NCBI GenBank assembly: GCA_025024175.1
Contig: QCXZ01000137.1
Location: 496,001 to 560,000, forward strand
Direction: 5' to 3'
DNA length: 64,000 nt
Source: Rhyzopertha dominica
Taxonomy: Eukaryota; Arthropoda; Insecta; Coleoptera; Bostrichidae
Shown: positions 11,758 through 21,700 of the stretch, in pieces
How the letters are laid out: every line of letters begins with the position of its first letter
How positions within the stretch are numbered: position 1 is the stretch's first letter
Translations under genes and position numbers: made by a program
The notes under the pieces: model-generated
Database searches by the model: none
What the model saw: the letters and a program-made list of their open reading frames with translations, nothing else
What the model was told of the DNA's origin: nothing

Positions 11758-12620
11758 ATGATTAGTAGAATTGCCCAAAAAATCTTCGACTGNCAACGCA
11801 GATTAATTGTTTCAAGAAATTCGAGTACCAAAATCGACATTAAGAAACTAGAGGAAGAAAGCACCCAACAAATTGACGGTTAGTATCCCCAAATTAAAAA
11901 AAAAGCATCTGTACATTGTTTTCGTGCAGTTTTCGACGAAGATGCCACCAAACGTGAAGAGGAAATCGAAAAGAAACGCAACAAATCCCGCCTGAACCCT
12001 CAACACAGAAGAATCTTATTCGACGAGAATCCATACCCTGATGGACCAATGCATTGGCACCATGGCACGCTGAGATATAACCGTAAGCTTTTTGGCAAGT
12101 ACGGCAAGGCGAGTGGTGTTAATCCAGCCATATGTTGGCCAACGAAGCAAGAACTGGCCGATACTGTGGAATACGAAAAGGTTGCGCATCCATCAACTAT
12201 TACTGAAATGATGGCAGAAGCACACAGGTTAAGAAAAGAGAAGAATGAGAAGATAGCACAGAGGCAAAAGGAGATAGTAGAAAGAATGGGTAAATTACAG
12301 GGGTGGATCAAGGAAGTCGAAGACAAAGTTGCGAAGAAGGAGGCGGAAGTTAGGGCGGCTAAGGTAAATGTTGTATAGGTTAGGAATGGGGTTGTTAGTC
12401 TTTTGTTTTATAGGCGAGAAGAGAACGCTTGATAGAAGAAGTCAAAGCGCATTTCGGTTATACTGTTGATCCTAGAGATGATAAATTCAAACAACTGTTA
12501 GAGAAAAAAGAGAAAGAACAGAAGAAGGCCATGAAAGAAGAAAGGCGAAAAGCGCAGGAAGCAAAAGTTATGGAGAAGTTACTTAAGAAGGCTCCTGCGA
12601 TGGAAAAAAAGGAGACTTGA
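11758..12620 (+). CDS. mRpL64: Mitochondrial ribosomal protein mL64 (GADD45GIP1/CRIF1-like)
   Basis: This is a component of the mitochondrial large subunit near the exit tunnel (CRIF1 in mammals). The three exons are 11758-11878, 11930-12363 and 12414-12620, giving 253 residues. The N-terminus (MISRIAQKIFD) is basic and suited to a mitochondrial presequence. The conserved core reads NPQHRRILFDENPYPDG and MHWHHGTLRYNRKLFGKYG, then SGVNPAICWPTKQEL. A long charged coiled-coil region (about residues 120-253) follows, rich in K and E, as in the family. One N (11793) affects residue 12. Introns are 51 and 50 bp. A cell-cycle role like that reported for mammalian CRIF1 cannot be judged from sequence. 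Confidence 0.9.
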
Positions 12621-12642
12621 TTACGTTGTCTTAGTTTAGTGT

Positions 12643-12648
12643 AATAAA
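12643..12648 (+). terminator. Poly(A) signal AATAAA of mL64
   Basis: AATAAA lies 23 bases after the mL64 stop codon on the coding strand, a normal position. Confidence 0.65.
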
Positions 12649-12960
12649 TTGTTGATATTTATAAGTAGTTGTTCTTTTTCATTTATACTGATGACAGTGT
12701 AAAACCCAAACTTAAACTGATAAAACTGTTATTTTAGGCACAGAAAGATATATTTTTACCAAGTTTAATCAAAAATGGAGTACTTTCGTGAAAATTAAAA
12801 AAAAATTGATGTTTTTACATTTTCCTTGGGAGTTTTACGCTTATATTCAAAATGAAAACACCTTAACTTTATTTACTTTTATTTCAACTGTTAACAAAAC
12901 TTCACATAATCGACCTATATGTTTAATCCACCATCCAGATAATGAACATACAAATTTTTT

Positions 12961-13916
12961 CTAACGTGCTGCACCTCCTTGTCCCCCAGCTTCAGGGTTC
13001 GCCGCTGATGATATCACCATAATTACGACCACAGGTATGATATACATCCACTACCAAAATAAAAGAGATAACAAAACAATCACTTTCTATGATGTTTTAC
13101 TCACGTATTTGGCCAAGAATGAACGATTATCTTTAACTTCGCCCCTCTCCCTTGCTTCTTTCTCTCTCTCAAGTTTCAAAATGTATGAAGCAGTGTCAGG
13201 ACTAACAAAAGAACATCACTAATCTTGACATTTCAATGAGAAATACTCACATTGGTCCGTTAAGAGTGTGCCTGACAAAAACAGAAGTAGTGAACTGTTT
13301 TAAACTATCAGGGGGAACAACAGCACCCTCACAGGTAGCAGTTGACGCCACGGCCATAGTAACGGCGATAACACGTCCAGAATAGTCCAGAGAGACAGAA
13401 AGTATGTCGTTTAACTCCGCTTCTGCGAGCATACACTGCAAACAAGCATCCCTGTCAAGGTTTAATGTCTGAGAAGCATTCCACCACTTACAGCTTTTAC
13501 ACTGGAATAGAAAACAGTTTGTGTGCCATCATTTGCTGTAACAACCGATCGGAGCTTGTAAAATCCATTTTTAGCTGATAAATCCTGCAAAAACATTTAT
13601 AAGGAAGGTGGATATACAACAATTTGACATTTACACACAGCAAGCTTCTGTCGTTCCGATTGTGAAAGAGGTTTTTGGTTTTCTGTAGTCTGACCCAATC
13701 GTAAACTTAAAATACTGATATTTCCACGTTCTGTGAATTCTGGTTCCTTCCCATCGACGAGAGAATCGAATAACTTAATGTTAACACTACCATCTACTTC
13801 TAAATTTGACTGAAATCACACAAATGTTCATTTACATCAAAATGCAATTTTTAATGATTTCAGCGTACTTGCACTGTGTAAAAGCACGAATATAACACTA
13901 GACTTAAAAATATCAT
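12961..13916 (-). CDS. EMC10: ER membrane protein complex subunit 10
   Basis: EMC10 is a single-pass subunit of the ER membrane complex, which inserts tail-anchored and multipass proteins. Six exons were read: 13916-13869, 13809-13639, 13584-13492, 13435-13251, 13201-13105 and 13050-12961, giving 227 residues. The first 16 residues (MIFLSLVLYSCFYTVQ) form a signal peptide. The lumenal domain includes RGNISILSLRLGQ, SQSERQKLADLSAKNGFYKL and a cysteine pair (CMLAEAEL ... TATCEG). The C-terminal membrane helix WMYIIPVVVIMVISSA is followed by a short Gly-rich tail ending GGQGGAAR, all typical of EMC10. An in-frame upstream ATG at 13946-13944 would add ten residues before the signal peptide; the downstream ATG suits the signal peptide better. 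Confidence 0.92.
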
Positions 13917-14363
13917 GTTTAGACAAGCTAATTCACTAGTAATCATGATTATTTTACACAGGAATTAATCAATCTTGCATATATATACAAATGTTTACAT
14001 TTAAAATTGGTATTTGTCACTTGTCAACTTGTCATTGTAACCGTCAGTGTTGCCACATGTGGGAGCTCCTTTTTACAGATAATAAAAGCAATACTGCAAT
14101 GTTTGTGACCATTTTGTTTGTTAGACAAAACCTTCAGCAGAGAATTGCAGATTATAAGTAATAATTCCACTGCTTACGCTAAACTATAGTCTGCTCTATT
14201 GTAGACAATAATAAAATCACTTCAGTATTAACTATACGTATGGCAACCTTGCTGGTACTTGTCATTCTCATTTGTCAGTAGTACACGTGTTTCTGTTGTT
14301 TTAGGTTAACTAGTATCTTCAAATTAAGTTTTTTGAATTAAATTTTGTAATTAGGATCTCAAA
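13917..14363. promoter_or_regulatory. Divergent upstream region of EMC10 and MAK16
   Basis: About 450 bp separate the two divergent start codons. The stretch near 14015-14035 has a repeated TTGTCA-type motif (GTCACTTGTCAACTTGTCA), and a similar TTGTCATTC lies near 14258. Their role is unknown. No TATA box was recognised. Confidence 0.4.
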
Positions 14364-15547
14364 ATGCAGCATGATGATGTGAGTTAGACACGAGGAATTA
14401 TCTTTACCTAATTATTGTTTTTGTAGGTTGTTTGGAGTATAATAAACAAAACATTCTGCTCGTATAAAGTCAAGTAAGCGATTTACTCCCGTTTTAGCTT
14501 CTGTATTAAGTTTACTCGTTTGTTTCTAGTACGAAAACGCAAAGGTTTTGCCGCAATGAGTACAACTTGACAGGTTTATGCAACAGGTCTTCTTGTCCTT
14601 TAGCAAACAGTCAGTATGCTACGGTGCGCGAGGAAAAAGGTATCATTTATCTTTACATGAAAACGGCAGAAAGATCGGCTTTTCCCAAAAAGACGTGGGA
14701 GCGTGTCAAGCTGTCTAGAAACTTTGAGAAGGCGATACAGCAAATAAACGAGAATTTGCTATATTGGCCGGGGTTTATTAAGTCAAAATGCAAGCAACGG
14801 TTCGTGAAGATAACACAGTATTTGATTCGGATGAGGAAATTGAAACTGCGAAGACAGTAAGTGGAGTTGGTTAAGTGTGAGGTTGTTTCACGACATTTCT
14901 TTCTTTTCAGGAAATTGTTAGTGCCAATTCAGCGTAATATAGAAAGGAGAGAGAAAAGAAGGGAAGAAAAGGCATTAATAGCAGCTAAAATTGAAAAGGG
15001 GGTTGAGAAGGCTTTGTTGGAGCGGCTCAAAAAGGGAGTTGTGAGTGCATAAGCCTAAAATTGACCACCGCATGTAATAACGTCCTCTGAATATATTTTA
15101 GTACCAAGATTTGTACAACATACCTCAGACTGCATTTGACGATGCATTGAAGGAAAACGAAGTGGAATCAGAAAGCGAAGCCGAAGAGGAGAAAGAAATA
15201 GAGATGGAAATTGAAGATGACGGACCAGAATTTGTAGCTGCAGACAGCGACGAGGATAGCGATAATGTATGTATTGCATTTGATACAGTTTAATCTTTAG
15301 GTAAGTTTTATTTTCTCAACAGGATAGCGAAAGTGGTGAACCAGAGGGTGTCGATTTGGACAGTGATTTCGAATCTTCGGAAGGCTCCGACATCGAAGAT
15401 GTACGACCTAGCACGTCGAAGAAAACACCTAGCAAGCAGGGCAAAAAGATCCCAGACAGTGATAAAAGGCACAAACGGAGACCCAGGGTGGAGATTGAAT
15501 ATGAAACCGAGACGGAAAATACACCTAGCAAAGTTGTTTCATATTAA
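14364..15547 (+). CDS. MAK16: MAK16 ribosome-biogenesis protein
   Basis: MAK16 is a nucleolar protein of 60S pre-ribosomes, forming a module with RPF1 and RRP1. Six exons were read: 14364-14378, 14427-14473, 14530-14856, 14911-15040, 15102-15266 and 15323-15547, giving 302 residues (human 300). Exon 1 encodes only MQHDD, as expected for the family start MQSDD. The zinc-binding segment is clear: [19 protein letters not shown], followed by [13 protein letters not shown]. Then come [15 protein letters not shown] and [29 protein letters not shown] sits in exon 4. The C-terminus is a highly acidic stretch, then a basic stretch, ending with the family motif [14 protein letters not shown] lies 17 bases past the stop. 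Confidence 0.96.
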
Positions 15548-15563
15548 TTTTGTAGTTAGGTTC

Positions 15564-15569
15564 AATAAA
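15564..15569 (+). terminator. Poly(A) signal AATAAA of MAK16
   Basis: AATAAA starts 17 bases after the MAK16 stop codon on the coding strand. Confidence 0.65.
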
Positions 15570-18290
15570 GTGATATTTATATAAGAAAATTGCAGTTTGT
15601 ATATGTTAAATGATAAGAGTAAAGTCTAGCAGTATTACCCTTCACTTGACCTAGATAAAAACGTACAAACACAATATAGAGGTAGTTTTTCCAGTTTTTA
15701 ACGGATGCATAAAAATCAGTGTATGTAGATCTAGATGACCAGTAACCTAGTCAAATTATCAGGTATATTTTCACAATGAAAGAAATTAAATGCTAGGAAT
15801 GTAAATTTGTAGACATTTTTCCTTGAAAAGTTAATGGTGTAATAGTGATATGAAAAGGAAGTGCACCCCTAAATTCAGGATGCCATGGTAATTGGACACT
15901 CCATGAAGTATATACACATTACACACTGCCAAAAGTGAAAAAAATGCTTCTATCAGTCATTTGTAATACTTATCTTTTGTGGACAGTCTTGGACAATTTA
16001 TTTACGGTGTGGCAACACCGTACGAAACAATTGTCAAAACAGTTACCTGTTTTACCGGCCGTTTGAGGTTAAGAAAGTTTCGAATTAAATGGTTAGTAGG
16101 TATTTGTTGAATTTTCACGTTTTTTGAGAGTTCTTGTGCAATGAGCTGTATAGTTAGTTGTTGTCAGACAATATCCAACCCTAAAGCAGGTAATTTTTAT
16201 TTATTTCCAATGGAATAGGAGATAAACTTTGCGTCATATAATTTAACAGGCTTTTTTTGGATTTCTAGATGTTCATAGTTTCGAACTCACATTACCTACG
16301 GTGTATAAAACAAAATAGAAGACACACGCCTTCATAATAAAGACGAAAATTCGTGGAATCGGTCGTTTGAGGTTATGTTTCGCCGGGACAACTTGTATAA
16401 GGACTAAAAAAATGTGAGTGTTTTGTGACTTTCGTCAAAGTTGCGCGTTTTATGTTACGGACAACAGCGTCTTGACAATTTGAGCAAAAATATTGTCCCG
16501 CTCGTTATGCTCGAGTGGCTTGTAAAAAATTCCCACTGCATTATTTGAAAAAAAGCAAAATTTCCGGTTGAACTGTCCAAGAAACGCCAGATTTTAGAAA
16601 GCTACGAGCGTGGCGTTCGCCATCACAGTAACCCAGAGAACAATTCCCATCCAATAATTAAATCCTCGCAATGAACCGTCGGTTGGCCCTCAAGGTTAGC
16701 ACACCATTTAAAAATCAAGTGGTCTTGGTGCAGGTAAAAACGGTAACAAAACACAGTGCGCTACCGGTGTGACACAGTGACGCCATGCGGTTCTTCAGGC
16801 GGAAACAAAAATACAAGTGAGTATGTAACTATAGCGTTTTGTTTATTTTTGGACGCGACTGTCTCCCAAGTTTTTCGTCTAGTTTTGCCCTGGCAGCCCG
16901 GTGTCGTGCATTTATCTGCGTTATCTTAGGTGTTATCAGTGCAAAATGTGACTTGGTGTGTGTTGACACCTTGGATTAGGATGATAGTCAAAAAGGGAAT
17001 CGGAGGAAAGACGTTCTACAAGTAAGAGCCTTTGGTTTGACGAAAGGGCGAAAGCGAATTGGCGAAGGAACATTATCTGCTTGTCGCGATGCTTCAAACG
17101 TTTTATAGCGATAATTGATGGTAAATGTAGCATGAATTCGATAAACAAGTGATGACCATTGTTCCAGTATTTATTTATTAACACGCACACTTTTGTAAAT
17201 TACTAAATAAATAATATTTTCGGTTATAACTCAAAAGCTAAAAAGGGTAATCAAAAGCTATTTTGCCCTGTGTATTTCAGAAAAGTAGAATAGATTTGCG
17301 AAAACCACATCCCTCTAGCTTTAAAAATAACATCAAAAATGGGACCCCCTACACAATATAGATACTTTAGTTTGCAAGGTAAATTATTAACGATATATTA
17401 CTAGGAAGCAGGAAGCAAGCATAAATTATCGTGTATACCAGACACAAAACTAAAATACGAATTTACGTGAACATGAAGCCTAATAGGACAAAATTAGGAC
17501 GATGATTGTAACGAACTGATGGCAGATAACATTTTATTGCGGCGTTTAGAAGTATGTAAAGGCAGTTCGTATAATTTACTGCGCTAATGACCATTTTGCT
17601 CATTTATAATACACAGTAGAAAATTCTGAAACTAATGTCGTGTCCTCTGTCTCTGGAGGGTTGTAATAACGACTAAGTACATAACAACGTGATATAATGA
17701 ACGATTATTGTGGATGGTTTCCTACCAGCTTGACTCAAACTTGGTATCACCAATTTTAACCCCTTATCAGTTTTCTACAGACGTATGTTAATAATCAGAA
17801 CTGTATTTTTACTTTAGAAATCACTATCCGTAAATCACATAAGTAGAAATTTGCAAAACACGTAATTCTTTATTACTTCAGTCCTTATATCTTTCAATTT
17901 ATGCAAGGCTTTGATATAAAAGTTGATTTAGTGAAATTTGTTTCTTTTGGATACTCATTTTGATGTAGGTACTTATTTCGTTCTCTACTTGGTTGTATTA
18001 AATATTACCACATTATAAGTACTATGAGATATGAGCCACAGTCAGATGTTTGTTTGTAGTTTATGTAACATTAAAATTACCGCATTGTAGTTTAAGTATA
18101 ATTAATTTCACATTATGAACAAATTATGGGAACTATAAGTGTTATCTTCACACAGTCAAACACTCATTGTGCAGCTAAATCGAGGTATAATTGTGCGTTT
18201 TGTGGTGTCAGCTTTTGGAACCATAAGATCTTAATTTAAACAAAGTAAAACCATTTGCTACGAAGTGGATGATTTTTCCTCCATTTTACA
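15570..18290. other. 2.7 kb with no complete gene; possible 5' end of a plus-strand gene
   Basis: No long coding region is present. The part 16,000-16,830 is less AT-rich than its surroundings. It has a near-repeat of a CGGYCGTTTGAGGTTA motif (about 16054 and 16360) and three short ATG-initiated segments ending at possible donors: 16141-16188, 16671-16694 and 16785-16816. Only the last has a strong donor. Downstream of 16,830 the sequence is AT-rich and without recognisable features up to the BEL/Pao insertion. Confidence 0.4.
16785..16816 (+). CDS. Candidate short first coding exon, product unknown
   Basis: An ATG in context ACGCCATGC opens MRFFRRKQKY plus two bases and runs directly into GTGAGTATG, a strong donor. 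The encoded residues are very basic. No acceptor exon was identified in the window, so the gene cannot be named. It could be an N-terminal exon of a large plus-strand gene. Chance occurrence is a real alternative for so short a segment. Confidence 0.25.
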
Positions 18291-18295
18291 AAAAG
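18291..18295. repeat. Target-site duplication AAAAG, left of the BEL/Pao element
   Basis: AAAAG directly precedes the left LTR and the same five bases follow the right LTR at 24559-24563. A five-base duplication fits BEL/Pao integration. Confidence 0.9.
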
Positions 18296-18697
18296 TGTTC
18301 ACGTAGGGCTCAAAATGAGCTCCGTTAACGCTTACCAAATGACAACAAATCGGCTCAGGCACTTACCTTAGTGTAAGATGGGGTGAGTGTGAGGGTGTGT
18401 TTGTTGCATGCGTGTGTGTGTGTGGACTTGATGCACTAGCTGGCACGTCTATAGCTGCGAAGATGCGATCGAACGATGTATACGTGTGTGCTTCAAAAAC
18501 AACTCAAACTAACTAATTTCTTGATGCTCCGTGATTCTTCGCGCACGACGAAGGAGTCAGGAAAAAAAAAGGAATGGAACTAGGTACCCTAAATAAGTGC
18601 CCGAAAAACCAAACTAAATAAGCCAATTAATTGAAAAATAACAAAATGTTGATCCTTGTTATCGAACAAATACGAAAAACTATAAAATTCTCTAACA
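18296..18697 (-). repeat. 3' LTR of the BEL/Pao element
   Basis: The LTR has TGTT...AACA ends and is 402 bp. It matches the right LTR except for T/C and A/G substitutions and one extra A in a poly-A run. Confidence 0.96.
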
Positions 18698-18712
18698 TAC
18701 CGCCCACCAAAA
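18698..18712 (-). other. Polypurine-tract candidate
   Basis: On the minus strand the sequence directly before the 3' LTR reads TTTTGGTGGGCGGTA. It is the most purine-rich run at this border and is in the correct place for plus-strand priming, although it is interrupted by pyrimidines. Confidence 0.5.
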
Positions 18713-18729
18713 TGTGTACATTTTAACAA

Positions 18730-21700
18730 CTATTGCAAAGGTAACGGGCATAGTTTAACTATAGGCCGTTTAAAGATACCCTGTTGGGTTTTGACAGTAG
18801 CAACTCGCGATACTCCATCTTCACCAGAGTGCAATTCCATGACGCGAGCTAAAGGCCACCGAAGTGGGGCCGTCAATTCATTTTTAATTAAAACTAAACT
18901 TCCAATAGAAATAGGTGAACCTGGCTTGTTCCATTTATGACGCTGTTGCAATGTATGCAGATATTCTGTATGCCATCGAGACCAGAAATCTTGCTGTAAA
19001 CGAACAAGCAGTTGCCAACGATCGAGTCTACTGATATTCAGGTTAGTCAAGTCAGAGCAAGGAGGAGCAGTTAATGGTTCCAACGTCAGGAAGTGGCCTG
19101 GCGTTAGAGGCGTCAAGTCATTAGGGTCCGAACTTAAAGGCGTTAGGGGCCTGGAATTCAAAATGGCTTCGATTTGCGTAAAGACCGTGTAAAGTTCTTC
19201 ATAAGTTAATATTTGCGAACCAACCACTCGAATAAGATGAGTTTTTACTGCCTTAACTCCTGCCTCCCAGAGGCCGCCCATGTGAGGACTGGAAGGTGGA
19301 TTAAAATGCCAATTCAGTTTTTCATTCTCGGACGCCCCTTGCATCAGCCTACAAAGCTCAGTGTAGGCTCCTCGAAAATTTGTGCCGCAATCACTGTAAA
19401 TATAATTACAGCGTCCCCTTCGAGAAATGAAGCGACGAAGAGCCGCGAGAAATGATTCCGAAGACAAATCAGATGCCAGTTCTAGGTGCACCGCCTTTGT
19501 AGCGAAGCAGACAAAAAGGCACAAGTAAGCCTTTGTAGTTTTAGCTCCACGCGTTTTGCTCATAGTAATGGTAAAAGGTCCAGTAAAATCTACACCGCTA
19601 CAATTGAACGGTTTCACTTCTCGAATACGAGGAGAGGGCAGATCTCCCATTAAAGGTGTTGAAACTGAAGGCTTAACGCGAAAACACCTTATGCATTGTG
19701 ATAAACATGATCTAATAGCGCGGTTTGACGATAAAATCCAAAATTTTTGAGCAAGCAAATGTGACAATGTTTTCAAACCGGGGTGACAATTTTGAATATG
19801 AGTTCTCTCGATTATCAGCTCTGTTAAACGAGAGCATCGAGGAAGAATGGCGGGATGCATACTCTCATAAGATATATCCGCATGTGATAAGCGCCCGCCC
19901 ACCCTAAGGACTCCCCGTTCATCAAGAAATGGGTTTAACTTACGAAGAGGCTTAGGACACAATGATTTTGAACGAAGAGCGTGTATTTCCTTTTCGAAAA
20001 AGATAGCTTGAACTCTTTTCACAAGAAGCATCAATGCCATATACAATTCTTCTTGATGAAAGTGCGCTGTCAATTTTTTGTTACTCGGTTGACAATTACG
20101 AGCAAATCGATAACAATAAGCAATAATACGTTCTATTTTATCTAGAGATGAATATCTTACGAGTAATGCATCCAACGATTCTAATGATACCAACGAACAC
20201 AGTGTAGTTTGTTTATTTTCGATCTGGCAGTACTTCTCTGTTTGAGCCGTCATAGCAGGTTCTTGAGAAGGCCAGTTTTCGGAATCCAAAAGTAACCATT
20301 TAGGGCCATTCCACCATAATAAATGTTCGACCAACTCACTAGCGAATAAACCCCTAGACGCGCAATCCGCGGGATTATCTGTAGAGGGAACATAGTTCCA
20401 TGAGGAAGGATGTAGAACTTCTTGGATATAACTAACGCGGTTAGCCACGAATGTCTTTAGACGATGGGGAACTGTTTTGATCCAACTCAGAGATACAATC
20501 AAATCAGTCCATGCAACAATTCTCGTGAAGGTTAATTCATCCGAGTAAATCTGACGAAGTGTAGCAACTAATTTAGCTAACAGGAATGCACCACACAGCT
20601 CTAATCTTGGTATCGAAATAGTTTTTAAGGGCGCTACCTTCGATTTTGCCATTAGTAGCTGTACATTAACTGTAGAGCCGCAGTGAATGCGAAGATAAGC
20701 TACGGCAGCATATCCCTTTTCAGATGCATCGCAAAACAAATGAAGCTCATAGAAAGCAAGTGAATTGAGGTTCAAATTTCTGGGAATTGTTAAGTGAGAT
20801 ATTAGCCACATCTCTGACTGAAATCTGGCCCACACACGTTCTATGGCTTCAGGGACCTTGTCATCCCAATCGAGACCCAATGACCACAGCTGCTGTATGA
20901 TAGATTTGGCCACCATAATTAAAGGCGACAAAAATCCGAGGGGATCAAATAACCTGGCAATGTCCGACAAAAGTGAACGTTTGGTGCAATTACTGCTAAA
21001 TGTGCAGACGCTGTATGAGAACGAATCAGTCGCAGGTATCCACTGCAAACCCAAAATTTTTACTGCAATATCATTATCAAAAGGTATAGGAATTTGAGAT
21101 TGATCTTCCGACAAGTGTTTTAACAAATTTGGATGATTTGCAGCCCATTTCCTCAATTCAAATCCTCCTTTAGCAAACAATTCAATTAGCTGTTGTTGTG
21201 TGGCCAACGCAACTTCTATTGAGGGAGAACCACTAACGATGTCATCAACATAAATGTCTGATTTCAAAACCTCGGCAGCAAGAGGAAAATTAACAGCTTC
21301 GTCTGAAGCTAACTGATTAATGGTACGAAGTGCTAAGAAAGGTGCTGAAGAGACTCCGTATGTGACTGTTTTTAATCGAAAGTCCTGGACAGGTTGATCT
21401 GGAGACGATCTCCAAACTATCCTCTGGTAGTCACAGTGAGATGGCTGTACAAGTATTTGCCTGTACATTTGTTTGATATCAGCAGTGAAAACAATTTTGT
21501 GAAGGCGAAAATGTGACAGGAGTATGACGATATCTTTTTGCAACTTTGGACCCACCAACAAACAATCATTTAATGAGACACCATTTGCGTCGCGACAAGA
21601 AGCATCGAAGACGACTCGAAGTTTTGTCGTTGTACTCTCAGGCCGGACGACGCAATGATGCGGTATATAATAACCATCAAAGTTTTTTGGACGTTGAACG

